Source of the DNA: Oxalobacteraceae bacterium UBA6018
GTDB lineage: Bacteria; Pseudomonadota; Gammaproteobacteria; Burkholderiales; Burkholderiaceae_D
Assembly (NCBI GenBank): GCA_002428015.1
Contig: DIZW01000116.1
Coordinates: forward strand, 10,022 to 74,021
Direction: 5' to 3'
Length of the DNA stretch: 64,000 nt
Part shown: piece after piece, positions 45,983 to 54,486 of the stretch
How positions within the stretch are numbered: position 1 is the stretch's first letter
How the letters are laid out: each line of letters begins with the position of its first letter
Translations under genes and position numbers: made by a program
Notes under the pieces: generated by a model
Seen by the model: the letters and a program-made list of their open reading frames with translations, nothing else
Database searches by the model: none
What the model was told of the DNA's origin: nothing

Positions 45983-46984
45983 ATGAAAATTTTAGTCACC
46001 GGCGGGCTCGGGTATATTGGTTCGCACACCTGCGTCGAGTTGATCAAGGCCGGCCACCAGCCCGTGGCCCTGGATAATCTGTCCAACGCCAAGGTCAGCG
46101 TCAAGGAACGGGTCGAGCGCATCGCCGGCGCGCCGCTGCCCTTCATCGAGGCAGACATCCGCGACCGCGCCGCCATCGAGCGCGCCTTCGCCGACCACGG
46201 CTTCGACGCGGTGATCCACTTCGCAGGCCTGAAGGCGGTGGGCGAATCGGTGGCCCAGCCGCTGCGCTACTACGACAACAACGTCAGCGGTAGCATCGTG
46301 CTGTTCGAGAGCATGGCCAAGGCCAACGTCAAGACGCTGGTGTTCTCGTCCTCGGCCACCGTGTACGGCGACCCGGCCTCGGTGCCGATCCGCGAAGACT
46401 TCCCTCTGAGCGCGACCAACGCCTACGGGCGCAGCAAGCTGCACATCGAAGAGATGCTGCGCGACGTGTACCAGTCCGACCCCAGCTGGCGCATCGCGCT
46501 GCTGCGCTACTTCAACCCGGTGGGCGCGCATGAAAGCGGCCTGATCGGTGAATCGCCGAACGGCATTCCCAATAACCTGATGCCCTACATCTCCCAGGTG
46601 GCCAACGGCCAGCGCGCCCAGCTGTCGGTGTACGGCGGCGATTACCCGACCGCCGACGGCACCGGCGTGCGCGACTACATCCACGTCGTCGACCTGGCCG
46701 ACGGCCACGTCAAGACGCTGGACAAGCTGGCGACAGGGTCCGGCCTGCTTACCTATAATCTGGGTACGGGACGCGGCAACAGCGTGCTGGAAATGGTGCG
46801 TGCCTTCGAGCAGGCCAGCGGACGCAGCGTGCCCTACCAGATCGTCGCGCGCCGGCCCGGCGACATCGCCGCCTGCTACGCCGATCCGGCCCTGGCCGAG
46901 CGCGAGCTGGGCTGGAAGGCCGAGCGCGGCGTGGCCCAGATGTGCGCCGACTCGTGGCGCTGGCAGGCCAACGCCGAGTCCTGA
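45983..46984 (+). CDS. galE: UDP-glucose 4-epimerase
   Basis: A 333-residue extended SDR that interconverts UDP-glucose and UDP-galactose (or the N-acetyl forms). NAD-binding TGGLGYIGSH at residues 7-16, FAGLKAVGESV, SSSATVYG, catalytic Tyr-Lys in NAYGRSKLHIEE, and RYFNPVGAHESGLIGE typical of GalE. It starts after a terminator, so it needs its own promoter or readthrough. It provides galactose-type precursors for the EPS. Confidence 0.93.
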   Translation: MKILVTGGLGYIGSHTCVELIKAGHQPVALDNLSNAKVSVKERVERIAGAPLPFIEADIRDRAAIERAFADHGFDAVIHFAGLKAVGESVAQPLRYYDNNVSGSIVLFESMAKANVKTLVFSSSATVYGDPASVPIREDFPLSATNAYGRSKLHIEEMLRDVYQSDPSWRIALLRYFNPVGAHESGLIGESPNGIPNNLMPYISQVANGQRAQLSVYGGDYPTADGTGVRDYIHVVDLADGHVKTLDKLATGSGLLTYNLGTGRGNSVLEMVRAFEQASGRSVPYQIVARRPGDIAACYADPALAERELGWKAERGVAQMCADSWRWQANAES

Positions 46985-47080
46985 TGGCGGCATGTGCGGC
47001 GCCGCAGCGCCGCACCGCACGCGAACTGTCGCTGCACCGTCACTGCACCGTCACTGTTAATGAATGAAAGAGGAGACACC

Positions 47081-48226
47081 ATGAAAGCGATGATTCTGGC
47101 GGCCGGCAAAGGCACCCGTGTGCGTCCCCTGACCTACGACCTGCCCAAGCCCATGATCCCCATCCTCGGCAAGCCGGTGATGGCCTACCTGGTCGAGCAC
47201 CTGGCCAAGTACGGCGTGACCGAAATCATGGTCAACGTCAGCTACCTGCACGAGAAGATCGAGGAATACTTCGGCGAGGGCCACCAGTTCGGCGTGCAGA
47301 TCGGTTACTCGTTCGAGGGCTACACCAACGACGACGGCGAAGTGGTGCCGCAGCCGATCGGCTCGGCCGGCGGCATGAAGAAGATCCAGGAATTCGGTGG
47401 CTTCTTCGACGAGACCACCATCGTCCTGTGCGGCGACGCGCTGATCGACCTGGACCTCAAATCGGCCCTGTTCGAGCACCGCCGCAAAGGCGCGCTGGCC
47501 ACCGTGATCACCAAGGAGGTCCCGTGGGACAAGGTGTCGAGCTACGGCGTGGTCGTCACCGACGCCGACGGGCGCATCACCGAGTTCCAGGAAAAGCCCG
47601 ATCAGGAGCAGGCCAAGTCCAACTTCATCAGCACCGGCATCTACATCTTCGAGCCGCAGGTGATCAACATGATCCCGGCCGACCGTCCGTTCGACATCGG
47701 CTCCGAGCTGTTCCCCCTGCTGGCCAAGGAAGGCCTGCCGTTCTACGCGCAAACGCGCAGCTTCAACTGGATCGACATCGGCAGCGTGTCCGACTATTGG
47801 CAGACCCTGCAAAGCGTGCTGCTGGGCGAGGTCGCCCACCTGGATGTGCCCGGCATCCAGATCAAGGACGGCATCTGGGTCGGCCTGAACACCCGCATCG
47901 ACTGGGAAGGCACCAACATCACCGGTCCCGTGTACATCGGTTCCGGGGTGCGCATCGAGCCCGGGGTAAGCATCACCGGGCCGTCCTGGATCGGCCACGG
48001 CAGCCATATCTGCACCAACGCCAACATCGTGCGCAGCGTGCTGTTCGAGTACACCCGGGTGCTGCCCGGCGTCGCGCTCGACGAGATGATCGTTTTCAAG
48101 GATTACAGCGTGGACCGCAAAGGCGACATGAAGCACGTGTCCGAGTACGCCCACGAAGAATGGATCAATGCGCGCGACCGGCGCAGCACGCGCCGCAGCG
48201 AGGTCGTGCTGGAAGCGGCGAAGTAA
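47081..48226 (+). CDS. NDP-sugar pyrophosphorylase (GDP-mannose pyrophosphorylase-like)
   Basis: A 381-residue nucleotidyltransferase. N-terminal NTP-transferase fold: LAAGKGTRVRPLTYDLPKPMIPILGKP (the GxGTRxRPLT...PKP signature), CGDALIDLD, EFQEKP; then a left-handed beta-helix from about residue 260 (GIQIKDGIWVG, PVYIGSGVRIEPGVSITGP, SHICTNANI). This resembles GDP-mannose pyrophosphorylase B or related NDP-sugar synthases; nucleotide and sugar are uncertain. A strong AGGAG precedes the ATG at 47081. A manC-type gene follows. Confidence 0.8.
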   Translation: MKAMILAAGKGTRVRPLTYDLPKPMIPILGKPVMAYLVEHLAKYGVTEIMVNVSYLHEKIEEYFGEGHQFGVQIGYSFEGYTNDDGEVVPQPIGSAGGMKKIQEFGGFFDETTIVLCGDALIDLDLKSALFEHRRKGALATVITKEVPWDKVSSYGVVVTDADGRITEFQEKPDQEQAKSNFISTGIYIFEPQVINMIPADRPFDIGSELFPLLAKEGLPFYAQTRSFNWIDIGSVSDYWQTLQSVLLGEVAHLDVPGIQIKDGIWVGLNTRIDWEGTNITGPVYIGSGVRIEPGVSITGPSWIGHGSHICTNANIVRSVLFEYTRVLPGVALDEMIVFKDYSVDRKGDMKHVSEYAHEEWINARDRRSTRRSEVVLEAAK

Positions 48227-48623
48227 CACGGCCCGGACTTGCCCGGCCCCAGCTCGCCGATCCGGCGGCGGCGGGCGGATGGCCGAAGCGGCGGGTGGCA
48301 AGGCAGGGCGCCCGCCCCGTGATCTAGCCTTCGGGGCACTGCCTGGTGCGCGCTGCCGCCTGTCGCGCGCCGATGTCGCGACACTTTCACCACACTTATG
48401 TCAACGAACGAGCACCTCAGGACAGGTGGGATGTTTTAAAATAACATGTTTAATAGCAGCAAGCCGTTTCAGAAGCTGAAAAACAGGGGACCTTGAACAC
48501 CGTCGCGGACGGCGAGACCTGAGGTCCTGAAAGCTCAGCCGTACAATGCCACGGTGAGCGTCGCAGGGCGAATGTTTCGCTGAGCAGCTGATGGCCGCGT
48601 CTCAAAAATAGAAGAAAGAGTCA
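48227..48623 (+). promoter_or_regulatory. 397-bp leader region before manC with several predicted hairpins
   Basis: No gene is seen. From about 48400 the DNA is AT-richer and could form a chain of RNA hairpins: TTTCAG-AAG-CTGAAA (48467-48481), CCGTC-GCG-GACGG (48500-48512), CTGAG/CTCAG (48519-48523 with 48534-48538) and GCGAA-TGT-TTCGC (48568-48580). The palindromic ATGTT/AACAT (48431-48446) may be part of a promoter. The layout suggests a structured 5' leader, but I match it to no known riboswitch. Confidence 0.4.
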
Positions 48624-50042
48624 ATGAAAATCTACCCAGTCATCCTGTCGGGCGGTGCCGGTACGCGCCTGTGGCCCTTGTCGCGCGCGGTCTTGCCCAA
48701 GCAGTTGCTGCCGCTGGTGACGGACAAAACCATGCTGCAGGATACGGTCCTGCGCGTGTCGGGCTGGCCCGACCTGATGCCGCCGCTGCTGGTGTGCGGC
48801 AACGAGCACCGTTTCCTGGTGGCCGAACAGATGCGCGAGATCGGCGTCACGCCGCTCGGCATCCTGCTCGAGCCTGCCGGGCGCAACACCGCGCCCGCCG
48901 TGGCCGCGGCCGCCCACTACCTGCTGGCGATCGACCCCGACGCCGTCATGCTGGTGCTGCCGGCCGACCACGTGATCGAGAAGACCGCCGCCTTCGCCGA
49001 GGCCGTGGCCCAGGCCGCCGCGCTGGTGGAGCAGGGCGCGCTGGCCACCTTCGGCATCGTGCCCCAGGCGCCGGAGACCGGCTACGGCTATATCCGCCGC
49101 GGCGCCCCCGCCGGCACGGCCGGCCACTGCTACCAGGTGGCCCAGTTCGTCGAGAAGCCGGACCGCGACACGGCCCAGGGCTTCCTCGACGATGGCAGCT
49201 ATTACTGGAACAGCGGCATGTTCCTGCTGCGCGCGGAAGGCTATGTGCGCGAGCTGGGTGAATTCGCCCCCGCCATCGCGGCCGCCTCGGAAGCGGCGGT
49301 GCGCCTCGGCTACCGCGACCTGGACTTCTGCCGCCTGGACGAAGCCACCTTCGCCAGCTGCCCGTCGGACTCGATCGACTACGCCGTCATGGAGCGCACC
49401 AGCCACGCCGTGGTGGTGCCGGCCGATATCGGCTGGAGCGACGTCGGCTCCTGGTCGGCGCTGTGGCAGGTCCAGCAGGGCGACGCCCAGGGCAACGTGC
49501 AGCGCGGCGACGTCTACCTGGACGGCGTGCGCAACTCGCTGGTGCGCGCCGAGAGCCGCATCGTGGCGGTGGTGGGCGTGGACGACCTGATCGTGGTGGA
49601 AACCCCGGACGCGGTGCTGGTGGCCCACAAGGACCAGGTCCAGCGCGTCAAGCAGGTGGTCGACCACCTCAAGTCCAAGGAACGCACCGAGCACTTGCAC
49701 CACACCAAGGTGTATCGCCCATGGGGCTACTACGAGGGCATCGACTCGGGCGACCGCTTCCAGGTCAAGCGCATCACGGTCAAGCCGGGCGAGAAACTGT
49801 CGCTGCAAATGCACCACCACCGTGCCGAGCACTGGGTGGTGGTCAGCGGCACCGCGCGCGTGACCTGCGGCGAAAAAGTCAGCCTGCTGTCGGAGAACGA
49901 ATCGACCTACATCCCGATCGGCATGAACCACCGGCTGGAGAACCCGGGCAAGGTGCCGCTGCACATCATCGAGGTGCAGTCCGGCAGCTACCTGGGCGAG
50001 GACGACATCGTGCGTTTCGAGGACATCTACCAACGCGCCTGA
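48624..50042 (+). CDS. manC: mannose-1-phosphate guanylyltransferase / mannose-6-phosphate isomerase
   Basis: A 472-residue bifunctional type II enzyme making GDP-mannose. The N-domain has the pyrophosphorylase signature LSGGAGTRLWPLSRAVLPKQLL at residues 8-29, EPAGRNTAPAVA, PADHVI and FVEKPD. From about residue 350 the cupin isomerase domain holds PWGYYEGIDSGDRFQVKRITVKPGEKLSLQMHHHRAEHWVVVSGTA and the metal-binding HHH...E...H residues. GDP-mannose feeds gmd/fcl and mannosyl transfer. The ribosome-binding site (AAAGAG) is modest. Confidence 0.93.
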   Translation: MKIYPVILSGGAGTRLWPLSRAVLPKQLLPLVTDKTMLQDTVLRVSGWPDLMPPLLVCGNEHRFLVAEQMREIGVTPLGILLEPAGRNTAPAVAAAAHYLLAIDPDAVMLVLPADHVIEKTAAFAEAVAQAAALVEQGALATFGIVPQAPETGYGYIRRGAPAGTAGHCYQVAQFVEKPDRDTAQGFLDDGSYYWNSGMFLLRAEGYVRELGEFAPAIAAASEAAVRLGYRDLDFCRLDEATFASCPSDSIDYAVMERTSHAVVVPADIGWSDVGSWSALWQVQQGDAQGNVQRGDVYLDGVRNSLVRAESRIVAVVGVDDLIVVETPDAVLVAHKDQVQRVKQVVDHLKSKERTEHLHHTKVYRPWGYYEGIDSGDRFQVKRITVKPGEKLSLQMHHHRAEHWVVVSGTARVTCGEKVSLLSENESTYIPIGMNHRLENPGKVPLHIIEVQSGSYLGEDDIVRFEDIYQRA

Positions 50043-50105
50043 GTCAGCCGGCATCGGGAGCAGGGCAGAGGGGAATTTCTCCGTAGTATTGCGGCGAGGC
50101 CGGAG

Positions 50106-50150
50106 GCCCACACTGTTGCCAAACGATAATATATTGGCAACAGTTTGGGC
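50106..50150. promoter_or_regulatory. 17-bp inverted repeat upstream of the PEP-CTERM gene
   Basis: GCCCACACTGTTGCCAA (50106-50122) and TTGGCAACAGTTTGGGC (50134-50150) are complementary except for one position, with an 11-nt AT-rich spacer. The 11-bp inner core is perfect. The dyad lies about 60-100 nt before the start codon, a position suiting a regulator-binding site; no T-tract follows. A hairpin ending manC mRNA is the alternative. Confidence 0.5.
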
Positions 50151-50208
50151 GTATGATGAGTTGGTAGTCTACAGTTTCTTTGACCAACCTCATCACAGGG
50201 AGCCTCCG

Positions 50209-50748
50209 ATGAACGTGAAACATGCCGCCGCCGGCATAGCACTCCTGTTCAGCGCGCTGGGCGCTGCGCATGCGGCCACCTACAGCTACACCGGCAACAC
50301 CACTGCCGGTCCCACCTTCAACCGCCCCGTGACCACGACCGACCTGTCGGTGGTCGGTACCGCGGTGCACTACGACGCCTTCACCTTCTCGGTGAACGTG
50401 TCCGGCGTCTACTCGTTCGTCAGCAATGCCGAGACCTACGACAACTACACCGTGCTGTACGACGGTGCGTTCAACCCGGCAGCGCCCCTGATCAACGTGG
50501 CCGAGATCAACGACGATATCGGCGGCACGGTGGGCACCTCCGGCTTCCTGACCTACCTGGCCGCTGGCAGCCCTTACACCTACGTCAACACGGGTTTCGA
50601 GAACGCGGATGCCGGCAAGTTCTCGGCCTCCATCACCGGCGACGGTAACATCGCGCCGGTGCCCGAGCCGGAAAGCTATGCCATGCTGGCCGCCGGTCTG
50701 GGTCTGCTGGGCGTGGTGCGGCGCCGTCAAGCGCGCGGCAGGGCCTGA
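50209..50748 (+). CDS. PEP-CTERM sorting-domain protein
   Basis: A 179-residue secreted protein. Signal peptide KHAAAGIALLFSALGAAHA; mature part Thr/Ser/Tyr/Asn-rich beta-type sequence without Cys; C-terminal sorting signal VPEPESYAMLAAGLGLLGVVRRR with the PEP box, hydrophobic segment and basic tail. This is the substrate type of the XrtB-EpsI fusion at 25663. Such proteins may be linked to the surface or EPS matrix. GGGAG lies 6 nt before the ATG. Confidence 0.9.
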   Translation: MNVKHAAAGIALLFSALGAAHAATYSYTGNTTAGPTFNRPVTTTDLSVVGTAVHYDAFTFSVNVSGVYSFVSNAETYDNYTVLYDGAFNPAAPLINVAEINDDIGGTVGTSGFLTYLAAGSPYTYVNTGFENADAGKFSASITGDGNIAPVPEPESYAMLAAGLGLLGVVRRRQARGRA

Positions 50749-51061
50749 AAGAGATACCGCGGCAGAGGGCGCGCCGGCCGGGCCGTGCGCGCTATTTTTT
50801 TGTCATTTGAAACGGTGTCTGTTGGCCAGTTCACAAATCCTTACAAATAAACGTTTTTTATGTCGCCTTCACGTGACGTTATCAAAAAGAATTTAACATT
50901 TCCAGGTGGCTATTTTGTTCTAACAACTTTCAAATGAGCGCATCAGTCGCTAAATTTAATGAAAAAATGCAATATTTATAGCTGACAACGATATTTCTCA
51001 ATCCAAATTGTTTCCGCACGTATAGAATTCGGCCGGTTGATCGAATTTGAAGTGAGGAAAC
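50749..51061. other. 313-bp AT-rich intergenic region
   Basis: After a terminator at 50769-50801, the region is AT-rich (poly-T and poly-A runs) and holds no ORF of note. It probably carries the promoter of the lipoprotein gene; no clear -35/-10 pair stands out. Confidence 0.5.
50769..50801 (+). terminator. rho-independent terminator after the PEP-CTERM gene
   Basis: GCGCGC-CGGC (50769-50778), short loop, GCCG-T-GCGCGC (50782-50792, one bulged T), then TATTTTTTT. It lies 20 nt after the stop. Confidence 0.7.
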
Positions 51062-51508
51062 ATGTTCACACGATACTCCACCTGGTGCGGCGCCTGCGCG
51101 GCCGCTTTCCTGCTCTCCGCCTGCGGCGGCGGCGACCCCGGCGCCGCCACCGAAACCGCCGCCGCCATCACCGCGGCCACCACCGCGACCGCCGCCAGCG
51201 CTGCCGCTGCCGTAGCCGCTCCGGTCGCAAGCTTCCAGTCCGACAGCGCCGTCCTCACCATGCACGGTGGCGGCGCCTCCGTGATCACCAGCGCCCAGGA
51301 CAACCCGGCCCTGGCGTCCGACGCCGAGCGCCAGGCCATGGAATTGAGCCTGGTCGAGTACGAAAAATCCTACTCGATTGAAATGAACCGCCTGCACGAC
51401 GAACAGGTCGCGCGCGAAAAGGCCGCCGAAGCCGGTCAGCGCGCCACCAGCCTGGCGCTGGCCTGCGCCGACCAGGCCGGCGCCGACTGCGCCAAGACGG
51501 CGCAATGA
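51062..51508 (+). CDS. hypothetical lipoprotein
   Basis: A 148-residue protein with lipobox LLSAC at residues 17-21 followed by GGGD, so the mature N-terminus is a lipidated Cys. An Ala/Thr-rich tether (about 24-60) leads to a helical C-terminal region with charged residues (SDAERQAMELSLVEYEKSYSIEMNRLHDEQ). I recognise no domain. It follows an AT-rich region and precedes the TIGR03790-like gene. Confidence 0.7.
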   Translation: MFTRYSTWCGACAAAFLLSACGGGDPGAATETAAAITAATTATAASAAAAVAAPVASFQSDSAVLTMHGGGASVITSAQDNPALASDAERQAMELSLVEYEKSYSIEMNRLHDEQVAREKAAEAGQRATSLALACADQAGADCAKTAQ

Positions 51509-51647
51509 GTCGCTCGGCCGCGGCCCGGCGCGATCGGGGGCAGCAGGGCGCGCGGCCCGCGCCGGCGCCTGCGGCTATAATCGGCCCACCGCGCGCTGCC
51601 GCGCCGGTCCGTTCCAGGTCGGCGATCCTGGCTTGCCGAGCCCACCC

Positions 51648-52661
51648 ATGTTGCGACGCGCCTTGCTTTGCCTGACCGCCTGCCTGGTCGGCGCCGCCAG
51701 CGCCCAAACCACGCCGCCGCGCGCCCTCCAGAGCGCGCAACTGGCCATCGTCATCAATGACGCCGAGCCCAACAGCGTGGAGATCGGCGCCTACTACCGC
51801 GCCAAACGCGCCATTCCGGCCGCCAACGTCGTGCACGTGTCCATCCCCGGCAAGCCGCACCGGCTCGACCCGGCCCAGTTCGCCGCGCTGCGCGCCCAGA
51901 TCGACCGCCAGCTCCCGCCCGGCATCGAGGCCCTGCTGATGATCTGGACCGCGCCCTATGCCGTCGGCTGCAACGCCATCACCGCCGCCTACAGCCTGGG
52001 CTACGACGCCGAGCAGTGCCGCGACACCTGCGCGGCCGGCCGCCCCAGCCCGTATTTCAACGTCGCCTCCTCGCGCCCGTTCACCGACGTCGGGGTGCGC
52101 CTGTCGATGCTCATGCCGACCGAATCGGTGGCCGCCACCCGCGCCCTGATCGACCGCGGCGTGGCCAGCGGCTTCAAGATCGCCCCGGCCGGCGCCTACT
52201 ACCTCGTCACCTCCCAGGCGGCGCGCAACGCCCGCGCCGGCCTGTTCCCGCGCAACGGCACCGTCGCCGCCAAGCGCCTCACCACCCACACCCTGTACCG
52301 CGACGCGCTCGAAGACCGGCGCGACATCATGGTCTACGAGACCGGCATGGCCAAGGTCGACAAGCTCGACACGCTGGGCTTCCTGCCCGGCGCGCTGGCC
52401 GACCACCTGACCTCCTTCGGCGGCGATCTGCTCGGCGGCGACCAGATGAGCAGCCTGCGCTGGCTCGACGCCGGCGCCACCGCCAGCTACGGCGCCGTCA
52501 GCGAGCCGTGCAACCATTGGCAGAAGTTCCCGCATCCGACCGTGCTGCTCAAGCACTACCTCAATGGCGCCAGCGCCATCGAAGCGTATTGGCGCAGCGT
52601 GGCCTGGCCGGCCCAGGGCCTGTTCATCGGCGAGCCGCTGGCCACGCCTTACCGGCGCTGA
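51648..52661 (+). CDS. TIGR03790-like exported protein of unknown function
   Basis: A 337-residue exported protein (signal peptide LRRALLCLTACLVGAASA). It matches my memory of the TIGR03790 family: AIVINDAEPNSVEIGAYYRAKRAIPAANVVHVSIPGKP near the N-terminus, MIWTAPYAVGCNAITAAYSLGYD, and a C-terminal SSLRWLDAGATASYGAVSEPCNHWQKFPHP. The GASYG-EPC-HWQ region could be catalytic, but no function is established. ATG 51648 is preferred over TTG 51633. It lies between the PEP-CTERM gene and the secretion operon. Confidence 0.7.
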   Translation: MLRRALLCLTACLVGAASAQTTPPRALQSAQLAIVINDAEPNSVEIGAYYRAKRAIPAANVVHVSIPGKPHRLDPAQFAALRAQIDRQLPPGIEALLMIWTAPYAVGCNAITAAYSLGYDAEQCRDTCAAGRPSPYFNVASSRPFTDVGVRLSMLMPTESVAATRALIDRGVASGFKIAPAGAYYLVTSQAARNARAGLFPRNGTVAAKRLTTHTLYRDALEDRRDIMVYETGMAKVDKLDTLGFLPGALADHLTSFGGDLLGGDQMSSLRWLDAGATASYGAVSEPCNHWQKFPHPTVLLKHYLNGASAIEAYWRSVAWPAQGLFIGEPLATPYRR

Positions 52662-52819
52662 GCGCGCGGGCGCGGTGCGAAAAAGGCGCCGCGCGGGCGG
52701 GCCGGGCGGCCAGGAAAACCCGGCTGCGGCCCGCAAATACGCGCAAACAAAAGTTGTCGAAATCTCAGCCGGCATGGTAGCCTTGCACGCCAAGGTCAGC
52801 CATGTGAGGAGTCGATCGG

Positions 52820-53263
52820 ATGTTTGCAGCAACGAGCCACCGCAGTCGCCAGCGCGCCCACCGCGCCGGTTTTACCCTGCTTGAATTATTGGTAGTTATC
52901 GTTATCATTGGTTTGCTGGCCGCCTACGTCGGTCCCAAGTATTTCAGCCAGCTTGGCAAGTCGGAAGTGACCATCGCCAAGGCCCAGATCGAATCGTTTG
53001 AAAAGTCGCTCGACACCTTCCGGCTCGACGTCGGCCGCTATCCGACCACGGAGGAGGGCATGAACGCCCTGATGACGGCGCCGCCGGCCGTGGCCGCCAA
53101 ATGGAACGGCCCCTACCTCAAGAAGGCCGTCCCGCTCGACCCCTGGGGCCATCCCTACACCTACCGTTCGCCCGGGACCAAGGGCGAGTACGAAATCGTC
53201 TCGACCGGCAAGGACGGCCAGCCGGGCGGCACCGGCGAGGACGCCGACATCAGTTCGCAATAA
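52820..53263 (+). CDS. gspG: type II secretion major pseudopilin GspG-like
   Basis: A 147-residue prepilin: basic leader ending RAG, then FTLLELLVVIVIIGLLAAYV with Glu at +5 for N-methylation and assembly. The body has the GspG pattern: FSQLGKSEVTIAKAQIESFEKSLDTFRLDVGRYPTTEEGMNALM and LDPWGHPYTYRSPG. Polymerises into the pseudopilus that drives substrates through the secretin. First gene of a compact operon (52820-62317). GGAG lies 8 nt upstream. Confidence 0.92.
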   Translation: MFAATSHRSRQRAHRAGFTLLELLVVIVIIGLLAAYVGPKYFSQLGKSEVTIAKAQIESFEKSLDTFRLDVGRYPTTEEGMNALMTAPPAVAAKWNGPYLKKAVPLDPWGHPYTYRSPGTKGEYEIVSTGKDGQPGGTGEDADISSQ

Positions 53264-53298
53264 GCGCCCCGCCTCACCCAAGCTGACCTGAAGCCACC

Positions 53299-54486
53299 AT
53301 GCAGTACGCCGTACGCACCCTCGCCCCCGACATGTCGATCGGACGCCAGATCGTCGATGCCCAGGACGAGGCCGACGCGCGCCGCCAGATCGAGGCGCGC
53401 GGCCTGTTCGTCAGCGCCGTCGAGCCGGCCGGCGGTGGCGGCCTGCGGCGCGCGCGCGGTCCCGGCCTGGCGCTGGTGCTGTTCAGCCAGGAGCTGCTGG
53501 CGCTGCTCAACGCCGGCCTGGGCATCGTCGAGGCGCTCGAGGCGCTGCTGGAAAAAGAGGCCAATCCGGCCACCCGCACCGTGCTCGAACGCCTGCTCGG
53601 CGGCCTGCGCGAGGGCAAGCGCTTTTCGGCCGTGCTGGCCGAGCAGAGCGACCTGTTCCCGCCGCTGTACATCGGCATCGTGCGCGCCGCCGAGGGCACC
53701 AGCGACCTGCCGCGCTCGCTGGAACGCTTCATCGACTACCAGCAGCGCATTGACGTCGTGCGCGCCAAGATCGTCAGCGCCGCCATCTATCCGCTGATCC
53801 TGCTCACCGTGGGCGCGGGCGTGAGCATTTTCCTCATCTCCTACGTGGTGCCGCGCTTCGCCGAGGTCTACCAGGGCGCCGGGCGCAACCTGCCGTGGCT
53901 GTCCCAGGTGCTGCTCAGCTGGGGCCAGTTCGCCGGCCACCACACCGCCACCCTCATCGGCGGCGCCGCCGCGCTGGTGGTGGGCAGCGTCACGCTGTGG
54001 CGCCACCTGGTGCGCAGTGGCGGCATGGCGCGCCTGCTGACCCGCCTGCCCGGCATCGGCGAGCGCGTGCGCATCTACGAACTGTCGCGCCTGTACCTGA
54101 CCCTGGGCATGCTCAGCGAGGGCGGCATCACCATCGTCAACGCCATCGACACCGTGCAGGCGATGGTCTCGCCGGCCGTGCGCGCCTCGCTCGCGGCCGC
54201 GCGCGCCGCCATCGAAGCGGGCCTGCCGCTGTCGTCCGCCTTCGAAGCGAACGCGCTCACCACCCCGATCTCGCTGCGCATGCTGCGCGTGGGCGAGCGC
54301 ACCGGCGACATGGGCCCCATGCTGACCCAGTCGGCCGCCTTCTACGACGGCGAGATCAGCCGCTGGATCGACCGCTTCACGCGTACCTTCGAGCCGCTCC
54401 TGATGGCCGCCATCGGCCTGGTGGTGGGTGCCATCGTGGTGCTGCTGTACATGCCGATCTTCGACCTGGCCGGAGACATGTCGTGA
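53299..54486 (+). CDS. gspF: type II secretion inner-membrane platform protein GspF/PilC family
   Basis: A 395-residue platform protein with two GspF domains (about 65-185 and 270-388), each with the FSQELLALLNAGLGIVEALEAL / LTLGMLSEGGITIVNAID pattern, and three TM segments (about 165-190, 215-235, 365-390). It couples the ATPase to pseudopilus assembly. Its stop overlaps the gspE start. Confidence 0.9.
   Translation: MQYAVRTLAPDMSIGRQIVDAQDEADARRQIEARGLFVSAVEPAGGGGLRRARGPGLALVLFSQELLALLNAGLGIVEALEALLEKEANPATRTVLERLLGGLREGKRFSAVLAEQSDLFPPLYIGIVRAAEGTSDLPRSLERFIDYQQRIDVVRAKIVSAAIYPLILLTVGAGVSIFLISYVVPRFAEVYQGAGRNLPWLSQVLLSWGQFAGHHTATLIGGAAALVVGSVTLWRHLVRSGGMARLLTRLPGIGERVRIYELSRLYLTLGMLSEGGITIVNAIDTVQAMVSPAVRASLAAARAAIEAGLPLSSAFEANALTTPISLRMLRVGERTGDMGPMLTQSAAFYDGEISRWIDRFTRTFEPLLMAAIGLVVGAIVVLLYMPIFDLAGDMS

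Noticed and set aside
48405..48623. Cyclic di-GMP riboswitch, or JUMPStart/ops element, in the manC leader
   Set aside because: Neither the conserved GEMM core nor the GGCGGTAGCGT ops motif is present.
50133..50150. Possible sigma-54 (-24/-12) promoter before the PEP-CTERM gene
   Set aside because: TGGCA and a downstream GC are present, but spacing is off by one base and the -12 element is poor.
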